Source: Kitasatospora indigofera
Lineage (GTDB): Bacteria; Actinomycetota; Actinomycetes; Streptomycetales; Streptomycetaceae
Length of the DNA stretch: 64,000 nt
Direction of reading: 5' to 3'
Assembly: GCF_014655955.1 (NCBI RefSeq)
Contig: NZ_BNBO01000022.1
Coordinates: 62,001-126,000, forward strand
This document shows, piece after piece, positions 57,557 through 64,000 of the stretch; positions within the stretch are counted from its first letter, which is position 1; every line of letters starts with the position of its first letter. A program made the translations under genes and the position numbers. The notes under the pieces were generated by a model. It had not been told where the DNA came from. It did not search any database and saw nothing but the letters and a program-made list of their open reading frames with translations.

Positions 57557-58336
57557 TTGACAAGCGCACCCGTACTGGCGTTGCGCGGGGTCTCCAAGCG
57601 CTTCGGTGCCGTTCAGGCGCTCACCGACGTTCACCTGGAGGTCCACGCCGGAGAGGTCGTCGCCCTGGTCGGCGACAACGGCGCAGGCAAGTCCACGCTG
57701 GTCAAGACGATCGCCGGCGTCCACCCGATCGACGAGGGGTCGATCGAGTGGGAGGGCCGCGAGGTCCGCATCAACCGCCCGCAGGACGCCCAGGGCCTGG
57801 GTGTCGCGACGGTCTACCAGGACCTCGCGCTGTGCGACAACCTCGACGTCGTCGGCAACCTCTTCCTCGGCCGCGAGCTGCGCCGCTTCGGCACGCTCGA
57901 CGAGGTCGCGATGGAGAAGCGCGCCAAGGAGCTGCTCGACACCCTGTCGATCCGCATCCCGAGCGTCCGCATCCCGATCGCCGCGCTCTCCGGCGGCCAG
58001 CGCCAGGTGGTCGCCATCGCGCGCGCCCTGGTCGGCGACCCGAAGATCGTCATCCTGGACGAGCCGACCGCCGCCCTCGGCGTCGAGCAGACCGCCCAGG
58101 TCCTCGACCTGGTCGAGCGGCTGAGCGAGCGCGGCCTCGGCGTCATCCTGATCAGCCACAACATGGCGGACGTCAAGGCCGTCGCGGACACCGTCGCGGT
58201 GCTGCGCCTCGGGCGCAACAACGGCGCGTTCGACGTCGCGTCCACCACCCACGAAGAGATCATCTCCGCCATCACCGGAGCCACGGAGAACGCCGTGACC
58301 CGGCGTCAGGCACGCATCGCGGAGGTTGCGAAGTGA
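57557..58336 (+). CDS. xylG: Sugar ABC transporter ATP-binding protein, single domain
   Basis: A 259-residue ATPase with Walker A GDNGAGKST, signature LSGGQRQVV, Walker B IVILDEP and the H-loop SHN. Unlike E. coli XylG (two ATPase domains, about 510 residues) it holds only one, as in many actinomycete sugar importers, so it must act as a homodimer. TTG at 57557 is favoured: GAAGGAG ends nine bases upstream, whereas the ATG at 57548 touches it. Overlaps xylH start (GTGA). Confidence 0.88.
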   Translation: MTSAPVLALRGVSKRFGAVQALTDVHLEVHAGEVVALVGDNGAGKSTLVKTIAGVHPIDEGSIEWEGREVRINRPQDAQGLGVATVYQDLALCDNLDVVGNLFLGRELRRFGTLDEVAMEKRAKELLDTLSIRIPSVRIPIAALSGGQRQVVAIARALVGDPKIVILDEPTAALGVEQTAQVLDLVERLSERGLGVILISHNMADVKAVADTVAVLRLGRNNGAFDVASTTHEEIISAITGATENAVTRRQARIAEVAK

Positions 58337-59637
58337 GCACCAACAAGACCGAGGCCACCGCGGCCCCCGCCGTCAAGGAAGCGCCCTCCCAGGAGCCGGC
58401 CGCCACCCCCGCCCCCGCGGTGGACCCGCGCCTGCTGGTGCGCGAGGCGGGCCTGGCCGGCTACGTCGCGGACTTCAAGCGCAAGATCAAGAGCGGCGAG
58501 CTCGGCTCCGTGCCGGTCGTCCTCGGCCTGATCCTGATCGCCGCGATCTTCCAGAGCCTGACCGGCAACTTCCTGAACGCGGACAACCTCACCAACATCA
58601 CGCTGTGGATCGTGGGCCCCGGCCTGATCGCGGTCGGCATCGTCTTCGTGCTGCTGCTCGGCGAGATCGACCTCTCGCTCGGCTCGGTGGCCGGTGTCTC
58701 GGCGGCCATCGCCGGTGTCCTGTCGGCCCGCCAGGGCGTCAACGAGTGGCTGTCGATCCTGATCGCGCTGGCCGCCGGTGTCGCCATCGGCGCGCTGCAC
58801 GGCTTCTTCTTCGCCAAGATCGGCGTCCCCGCCTTCGTCGTCACCCTCGCGGGCCTGCTCGCCTGGAGCGGCCTGCAGCAGTCCGTGCTCGGTGACAAGG
58901 GCACCGCCAACGTCGTGAACAACGGCGTCATCGCGGACCTGGACCACTACTTCCTCGGTGACGGCGACATCGCCATCACCTGGATCTTCGCCGTCGCCGG
59001 CATCGCCCTGTTCCTGGCCGGCCAGGTGCTCGACAGCCGCCGCCGCAGCGCGGCCGGGCTGCCGGCCCGCCCGATGAGCGAGATCGGCCTGCGCACCGGT
59101 GTGCTGGCCCTGATCGCGATCGCCGCGGCCTACATGCTGAACCAGAGCCGCGGCCTGCCGCTGCCGCTGGTGATCTTCCTCGGCATCGTGATCGTCACCG
59201 ACTTCGTGCTCCGCCGCACCTCCTACGGCCGGCAGATCTTCGCGGTCGGCGGTGGCATCGAGGCCGCCCGCCGCGCCGGCATCAACGTCGCCTGGGTCCG
59301 GATCTCGGTCTTCATGATCTCGGCCGGCATGGCGGCCCTCGGCGGGCTGTTCATCATGTCCCAGCAGGGTTCGGCCGACAAGGCGCTCGGCAGCGGCAAC
59401 GTCCTGATGAACTCCATCGCGGCGGCCGTCATCGGCGGCACCAGCCTCTTCGGCGGCCGGGGCAAGACCTGGTCGGCGCTGCTCGGCATCCTGGTGATCC
59501 AGTCGATCATCACCGGCCTCGACCTGGTCCACGTCGACCAGGCCATCCAGTACATGATCACCGGCGCGGTGCTGCTCGCCGCGGTCGTCCTGGACTCCGT
59601 GTCCCGCCGGACGCAGAAGTCCTCCGGCCGAGGCTGA
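58333..59637 (+). CDS. xylH: Sugar ABC transporter permease
   Basis: A 434-residue permease of the RbsC/XylH class with eight to ten hydrophobic segments; AVGIVFVLLLGEIDLSLGSVAGVSAAIAGVL and the EAA-like GGGIEAARRAGINVAWVRISVFMISAGMAALGG are characteristic. A 30-residue Ala/Pro-rich N-terminus precedes the first helix. GTG overlaps the xylG stop by four bases, so the two are coupled. With XylF and a dimer of XylG it imports D-xylose or a related pentose. Confidence 0.9.
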   Translation: MSTNKTEATAAPAVKEAPSQEPAATPAPAVDPRLLVREAGLAGYVADFKRKIKSGELGSVPVVLGLILIAAIFQSLTGNFLNADNLTNITLWIVGPGLIAVGIVFVLLLGEIDLSLGSVAGVSAAIAGVLSARQGVNEWLSILIALAAGVAIGALHGFFFAKIGVPAFVVTLAGLLAWSGLQQSVLGDKGTANVVNNGVIADLDHYFLGDGDIAITWIFAVAGIALFLAGQVLDSRRRSAAGLPARPMSEIGLRTGVLALIAIAAAYMLNQSRGLPLPLVIFLGIVIVTDFVLRRTSYGRQIFAVGGGIEAARRAGINVAWVRISVFMISAGMAALGGLFIMSQQGSADKALGSGNVLMNSIAAAVIGGTSLFGGRGKTWSALLGILVIQSIITGLDLVHVDQAIQYMITGAVLLAAVVLDSVSRRTQKSSGRG

Positions 59638-59659
59638 CGCCCGCCCCGGAAGCAACTGT

Positions 59660-59696
59660 GAGGCCCGGCACCCGAACCGATCGGGTGCCGGGCCTC
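59660..59696 (+). terminator. Terminator of the xylFGH operon
   Basis: A 16-bp perfect stem (GAGGCCCGGCACCCGA and complement) with a 5-base loop, 23 bases after the xylH stop. Confidence 0.85.
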
Positions 59697-59888
59697 GTCC
59701 TGTCATGTGCGGCCGCCGGCCGTGTCCGGCATCGCCGGGCCGGGTCCCGGCACGTCCCGGGACACGACAACGCCGGGCGCGCCGCTCGGTGTCCGGCAGG
59801 CGGACATTAGACTCGACCAGCCGGGACGAACCGACACCGTCGGTCCGTGGCGCCGGCATGGGCGGCCAAGCCCGTCGGACCCGAACAG

Positions 59889-59906
59889 GTCCGAGTCCGT
59901 TCGGAC
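59889..59906. promoter_or_regulatory. Inverted repeat in dxs leader
   Basis: GTCCGA-N6-TCGGAC, 25 bases before the dxs start, in the leader or promoter. Possible protein-binding or hairpin element; no known regulator is implied. Confidence 0.4.
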
Positions 59907-59930
59907 GAAACAATGTACGAGGAGGAACGG

Positions 59931-61838
59931 GTGGCCCTGCTGACCCGCATTCGGGGACCGCGCGATCTCGACCGGCTCACGCCCGGACAGCTGTCCGCCC
60001 TGGCAGAGGAGATCCGCAGCTTCCTGGTCGAAGAGGTCTCCAAGACGGGCGGCCACCTCGGACCCAACCTCGGCGTGGTGGAGCTCACGATCGCCCTGCA
60101 CCGGGTGTTCGACTCGCCGCGCGACCGCATCCTGTTCGACACCGGCCACCAGAGCTACGTGCACAAGCTGCTCACCGGCCGCCAGGACTTCTCCCGGCTG
60201 AAGATGAAGGGCGGCCTCTCCGGCTACCCCTCGCGCGCCGAGTCCGAGCACGACGTGATCGAGAACTCGCACGCCTCCACCGTGCTCGGCTACGCCGACG
60301 GCCTGGCCAAGGCCAACAAGATCCTCGGCCACAGGGACCGCCCGGTGGTCGCCGTGATCGGTGACGGCGCGCTCACCGGCGGCATGGCCTGGGAGGCGCT
60401 CAACAACATCGCCGACGCCCGCGACCTGCCGGTCGTCATCGTCGTCAACGACAACGAGCGTTCCTACTCCCCGACGATCGGCGGGATGGCCAACCACCTC
60501 GCCACCCTGCGCACCACCCAGGGCTACGAGCGCTTCCTGTCCTGGGGCAAGGACGCGCTGCAGCGCACCCCGGTGGTCGGCCAGCAGCTCTTCGGCACCC
60601 TGCACGGCGCCAAGAAGGGCCTCAAGGACTTCATCGCCCCGCAGGGCATGTTCGAGGACCTCGGCCTCAAGTACATCGGCCCGATCGACGGCCACGACCT
60701 CACCGCCCTGGAGTCCGCGCTGACCAAGGCGCGCGGCTTCGGCGGCCCGGTGATCGTGCACTGCCTCACCGAGAAGGGCCGCGGCTACCGCGCGGCCGAG
60801 CAGAACGAGGAGGACCGCTTCCACGCGGTCGGCGTCATCCACCCGGAGACCGGCCTGCCGATCAAGTCCTCGGGCAAGGACTGGACGTCCGTCTTCGGCG
60901 AGGAGATGGTCGCGCTCGGCCGCGAGCGCGAGGACATCGTGGCGATCACCGCCGCGATGCTCCACCCGGTGGGCCTGGCGCCGTTCGCCAAGGCCTACCC
61001 GGACCGGATCTTCGACGTGGGCATCGCCGAGCAGCACGCGGCCGTCTCGGCGGCCGGCCTGGCCAGCAACGGCCTGCATCCGGTCGTCGCGGTCTACGCG
61101 ACCTTCCTGAACCGGGCCTTCGACCAGGTCCTGATGGACGTCGCGCTGCACAAGCTCGGCGTCACCTTCGTGCTGGACCGCGCCGGCGTCACCGGCACCG
61201 ACGGCGCCTCGCACAACGGCATGTGGGACATGTCGATCCTCCAGGTCGTCCCCGGCCTGCGCCTCGCCGCCCCGCGCGACGCCGACCAGGTCCGCGCGCA
61301 GTTGCGGGAGGCGGTCGAGGTCACCGACGCCCCGACCGTGGTCCGCTACTCCAAGGGCAGCGTCGGCCCCGCCGTGCCCGCCGTGGGCAAGGTCGGCGGC
61401 ATGGACGTGCTCCGTGAGAGCGGCGAGCCGGCGGGCGAGCACCGCGCCGATGTGCTCATCGTCTCGGTCGGCGCGCTGGCCCCGCTCTGCCTGGAGCTGG
61501 CCGGCCTGCTGGACGCCCAGGGCATCACCAGCACCGTGGTGGACCCGCGCTGGGTCAAGCCCGTCGACGCCGCCCTGCCGGGCCTCGCGGCCGAGCACCG
61601 GGTCGTCGTCACGGTCGAGGACAACGGCCGGGCCGGCGGCGTGGGCTCGGCGATCGCCCAGGCCCTGCGGGACGCGGACGTGGACCTGCCGCTGCGCGAC
61701 TTCGGCATCCCGCAGGAGTTCCTCGACCACGCCTCGCGGGCCGAGATCCTGGCCGAGATCGGTCTCACCGCCCCCGACATCGCCCGTCAGGTCACCGCAC
61801 TGGTGTCCCGGCTGGCCGGCGACCGGGTCGAGGCCTGA
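59931..61838 (+). CDS. dxs: 1-deoxy-D-xylulose-5-phosphate synthase
   Basis: A 635-residue thiamine-diphosphate enzyme condensing pyruvate and glyceraldehyde-3-phosphate, first step of the MEP isoprenoid pathway. The substrate-binding [16 protein letters not shown] (38-53), ThDP motif [16 protein letters not shown] (144-159) and the pyrimidine-site region [15 protein letters not shown] are present. GTG at 59931 follows AGGAGG by five bases; an upstream in-frame extension covers the leader. It follows the xylFGH operon, as in S. coelicolor, but has its own promoter, with an inverted repeat at 59889-59906. Confidence 0.94.
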   Translation: MALLTRIRGPRDLDRLTPGQLSALAEEIRSFLVEEVSKTGGHLGPNLGVVELTIALHRVFDSPRDRILFDTGHQSYVHKLLTGRQDFSRLKMKGGLSGYPSRAESEHDVIENSHASTVLGYADGLAKANKILGHRDRPVVAVIGDGALTGGMAWEALNNIADARDLPVVIVVNDNERSYSPTIGGMANHLATLRTTQGYERFLSWGKDALQRTPVVGQQLFGTLHGAKKGLKDFIAPQGMFEDLGLKYIGPIDGHDLTALESALTKARGFGGPVIVHCLTEKGRGYRAAEQNEEDRFHAVGVIHPETGLPIKSSGKDWTSVFGEEMVALGREREDIVAITAAMLHPVGLAPFAKAYPDRIFDVGIAEQHAAVSAAGLASNGLHPVVAVYATFLNRAFDQVLMDVALHKLGVTFVLDRAGVTGTDGASHNGMWDMSILQVVPGLRLAAPRDADQVRAQLREAVEVTDAPTVVRYSKGSVGPAVPAVGKVGGMDVLRESGEPAGEHRADVLIVSVGALAPLCLELAGLLDAQGITSTVVDPRWVKPVDAALPGLAAEHRVVVTVEDNGRAGGVGSAIAQALRDADVDLPLRDFGIPQEFLDHASRAEILAEIGLTAPDIARQVTALVSRLAGDRVEA

Positions 61839-61898
61839 CCACCCGGGGCGACACTCCGATGACCGTACGCGACATCATGGATCGATAATCCTACGGAA

Positions 61899-61931
61899 GG
61901 CGGGACCGGCGCTCCTGGTGCCGGTCCCGCC
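61899..61931 (+). terminator. dxs terminator overlapping the next promoter
   Basis: A 12-bp perfect stem (GGCGGGACCGGC and complement) with a 9-base loop, ending three bases before the TAGGTT -10 box of the following gene. Confidence 0.75.
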
Positions 61932-61934
61932 GGG

Positions 61935-61940
61935 TAGGTT
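61935..61940 (+). promoter_or_regulatory. -10 box of the glycosyltransferase gene
   Basis: TAGGTT, seven bases before the GTG at 61948, suggesting a leaderless mRNA. Confidence 0.5.
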
Positions 61941-61947
61941 GTCCTTC

Positions 61948-63462
61948 GTGCCGACCACCACCCACCGACTCGCCGCGCTCACCGAGCGCCTGCCCGCACG
62001 GGTACGCACGGGCTACTGGACGAGAGTGGTCCCGGTCCTGGCACTGCTGGCCGTCATCACCCACATCCCGTCGTTCCTGCGGCCGGTCTGGAGCCCCGAC
62101 GAGGGCTTCCTGGCCACCCAGGCCCGGATGCTGGCCGACGGCGGCGTCCTCTACGACACCGTGGTGGACCGCAAGCCCCCGCTGCTGCCCTGGCTGTACG
62201 AGGCCTGCTTCACCGTCTTCGGCTCACTCTCGCTCTGGCCGCTGCGCAGCCTCGCGATAGTGGCGCACCTGGTCACCGCGATCCTGCTGGCCTCGATCGC
62301 CCGCGGCCGCTGGGGCAACCGGGCGGGCGCCGCCGCGGGGGCGCTGTACCTGCTGCTCTCCATCGGGCTCTCCCCGGAGGACACCCAGGCGGCGACCTTC
62401 GAGGTCTTCATGCTGCCCGCCATGGTGGCCGCCTTCCGGTACGCCGAGCGGCGCCGCTGGCTGGCCGCCGGGATCGCGGTGGCGCTCTGCTCGCTGACCA
62501 AGCAGACCGGCGGCGCGGTGATGCTCCCGGTCCTCTGGATGCTCTTCCAGGACAGCCGCAGACGCGGGGTGCGGTGGATGCCCGCCCTGTTCAAGATCTG
62601 GTTCGGCTTCGCCCTGCCGATAGCGCTGGTCGCGGTGATCCTCACCAAGCCCAAGGGCTTCCTGTTCTGGGTGGTCACCGGCAGCGGGGACTACGCCTCG
62701 TTCGGCGGCGCCTGGGTGCAGATGGCCGGCCGGGCGCTGGGCAACTCGGCGATCCTGCTCGGCGCGGGGCTCGGCCTGGTGCTGCCGCTCGGCCAGCGGC
62801 TCTGGCTGAAGTACCGGCACCGGCCGCTGCCGGCCGCCGGCGAGGAGCGCGGCTCCACCGCCGACCTGTGGGTCTGGCTGCTCTCCTCGGTGGTCGCGGT
62901 CAGCGTCGGCTTCCACTTCTTCGGGCACTACTACCTCCAGCTCATGCCGCCACTGGTGCTGCTCGGCGTCGGCGCGGTCTCCACCTCGGCGATCCGCTGG
63001 AAGCCCGTGATGATCTACAGCACGGCCGCCGCCACCGCCTTCTGGGTGCTCGCGGTGGCCTGGCCGGGGGAGCGGCTGGACCGCACCACCGAGGTCGCCA
63101 CCGCCGTCGCGGCCCAGACCACGCCCAAGGACACCGTGCTGGTCTGGGGCATGCACCCGGAGCTCTACTGGCTGGCCGACCGCCGCCCGGCCACCCGCTA
63201 CCTGACCGCCGGCTTCCTGACCAACTTCAGCGGCGGCAAGGACGGCAGCCAGAACGTCGGCGAGAAGTACAGCGTCACCGACGCCTGGCAGACCTTCGAC
63301 GCCGAGCTGCTCGCCAACGGCCTGCCCGAGATCGTCGTGGACGACTCCGGCCCGGCGCCCTACCAGCCCTTCCTCGTCCCCCGGATCGAGAACCTGCTGG
63401 ACACCCACTACGAGATGGTCGGCGTCTTCACCGACACGGTGGTCTACCGCCTCAAGCGCTAG
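61948..63462 (+). CDS. GT39-like (ArnT/PMT family) membrane glycosyltransferase
   Basis: A 504-residue GT-C protein with about ten hydrophobic segments. The first loop holds the catalytic Asp in RPVWSPDEGFLATQARMLADGGVLYDTVVDRKPPLLPWLYE, the PMT_2/ArnT signature. Members add sugars to lipids or proteins at the outer membrane face using polyprenyl-linked sugars. The C-terminal 90 residues (TTPKDTVLVWGMHPELYWLADRRPATRY) form a soluble domain. Donor and acceptor are unknown. Confidence 0.86.
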   Translation: MPTTTHRLAALTERLPARVRTGYWTRVVPVLALLAVITHIPSFLRPVWSPDEGFLATQARMLADGGVLYDTVVDRKPPLLPWLYEACFTVFGSLSLWPLRSLAIVAHLVTAILLASIARGRWGNRAGAAAGALYLLLSIGLSPEDTQAATFEVFMLPAMVAAFRYAERRRWLAAGIAVALCSLTKQTGGAVMLPVLWMLFQDSRRRGVRWMPALFKIWFGFALPIALVAVILTKPKGFLFWVVTGSGDYASFGGAWVQMAGRALGNSAILLGAGLGLVLPLGQRLWLKYRHRPLPAAGEERGSTADLWVWLLSSVVAVSVGFHFFGHYYLQLMPPLVLLGVGAVSTSAIRWKPVMIYSTAAATAFWVLAVAWPGERLDRTTEVATAVAAQTTPKDTVLVWGMHPELYWLADRRPATRYLTAGFLTNFSGGKDGSQNVGEKYSVTDAWQTFDAELLANGLPEIVVDDSGPAPYQPFLVPRIENLLDTHYEMVGVFTDTVVYRLKR

Positions 63463-63690
63463 GCGGCCGCCCACGGGCCCGCGGCCGTCCCCGCCGGCCC
63501 CCGTCCCCAGCTGCCCCCGGCCCCGGCCGCCCACGGCTCCCGTCGCTCCCGGCCGGACCGGCCGCCCGCTGATCCACTCGCCGCCTCCCGCGATGCTGCT
63601 TATGGTGATCGCATCATCACGTACAGCTCCGGGTGCGGGCCGTGAGGGACTGCGGCGCCGGGCCCTGGGGCCGATCGAGGAGAGACTCCA

Positions 63691-64000
63691 GTGACTACAG
63701 CCCGTGACATCATGCACGGTGGTGCCCAGTGCGTCCGCGCCGACCAGAGTCTGGCCGACGCCGCCCGGATGATGCGCGACATGGGGGTCGGCGCGCTGCC
63801 GATCTGCGGCGCGGACGAGAAGCTCAGCGGGATCATCACCGACCGGGACATCGTCGTGCGATGTATCGCCGAGGGCAAGGACCCGGCGATGATGAAGGCC
63901 ATGGACCTCGGCGGCCACCTGCACTGCGTGCGGGCCGACGACGACATGGACGTGGTGCTCAAGAAGATGGAGCAGCACCAGATCCGCCGCATCCCGGTGA
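63691..64000 (+). CDS. CBS domain protein, 3'-truncated
   Basis: The first 103 residues of a paired-CBS protein: TTARDIMHGGAQCVRADQSLADAARMMRDMGVGALPICGADEKLSGIITDRDIVVR (first CBS motif, with the TDRDI loop for adenosyl ligands) and the start of the second (LHCVRADDDMDVVLKKMEQHQIRRIPV). Small such proteins often occur alone in actinomycetes and may bind AMP/ATP. GTG at 63691 follows AGGAG. The window ends in the second domain. Confidence 0.85.
   Translation, partial: MTTARDIMHGGAQCVRADQSLADAARMMRDMGVGALPICGADEKLSGIITDRDIVVRCIAEGKDPAMMKAMDLGGHLHCVRADDDMDVVLKKMEQHQIRRIPV

Noticed and set aside
1-64000. tRNA, rRNA and CRISPR elements
   Set aside because: No T-arm GGTTCGA context with cloverleaf stems, no rRNA-like stretch and no spaced repeats with unique spacers were seen.

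Overview
The window is very GC-rich double-stranded bacterial DNA with dense, mostly short-spaced genes, many GTG starts, GGAGG-type ribosome binding sites and several leaderless -10 boxes (TANNNT 6-7 bases before the start codon). WhiJ-type XRE/DUF397/ATPase cluster, rok7B7-xylFGH-dxs order, MalQ/PepN neighbours and CHAT-TPR protein all point to a Streptomycetaceae chromosome (Streptomyces or Kitasatospora). No rRNA, tRNA, CRISPR, integrase or transposase was recognised.

Layout. 1-10 kb: a truncated MFS permease; an SDR/MarR divergent pair sharing a 16-bp perfect palindrome; an isochorismatase-like hydrolase opposite a GlxA/AraC regulator with a duplicated promoter; a two-gene ABC exporter opposite a NarL-type two-component system, with a 24-bp perfect palindrome between them; a histidine phosphatase. 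8.7-15 kb: the WhiJ-like cluster (small protein, RsbW-like ATPase, XRE regulator, DUF397), then a two-gene minus-strand unit of a 1117-residue TPR-CHAT protease-like protein and a 230-residue acidic partner. 15-26 kb: small accessory genes, including a secreted peptidoglycan-binding-like protein, a decayed alpha/beta hydrolase, DUF4287, a DHFR-like protein, a VOC protein, an AzlCD branched-chain amino acid exporter with its divergent XRE-cupin regulator, DUF3703, an AraC regulator and an MFS permease.

26-36 kb is a sugar salvage block on the minus strand. A ROK regulator gene, driven by a near-consensus promoter with a palindromic operator, precedes a carbohydrate ABC transporter (binding protein plus two permeases), a GH4 glycosidase and a BadF-type amino sugar kinase, ending in a nested hairpin. 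Beyond it lies a second unit: a PPOX flavoprotein, MurQ etherase and a second BadF-type kinase. Together they look like uptake and breakdown of amino sugars (GlcNAc/MurNAc or short chitin/muropeptide fragments).

36-54 kb: MscS channel, HNH endonuclease, a 1327-residue GH84-like secreted protein with CBM-like modules, a compositionally odd stretch with one small gene, MalQ, a small membrane protein, a flavin-based electron transfer trio (ferric-reductase-like protein, FMN-binding protein, ApbE), PepN and a PQQ-propeller membrane protein. 54-64 kb: ROK regulator with XylF-XylG-XylH xylose transporter, Dxs, a GT39-like membrane glycosyltransferase and a truncated CBS-domain protein. Most intergenic ends carry strong perfect hairpins, listed individually. 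Functions are assigned from residues visible in the translations and from family knowledge; no database search was possible.
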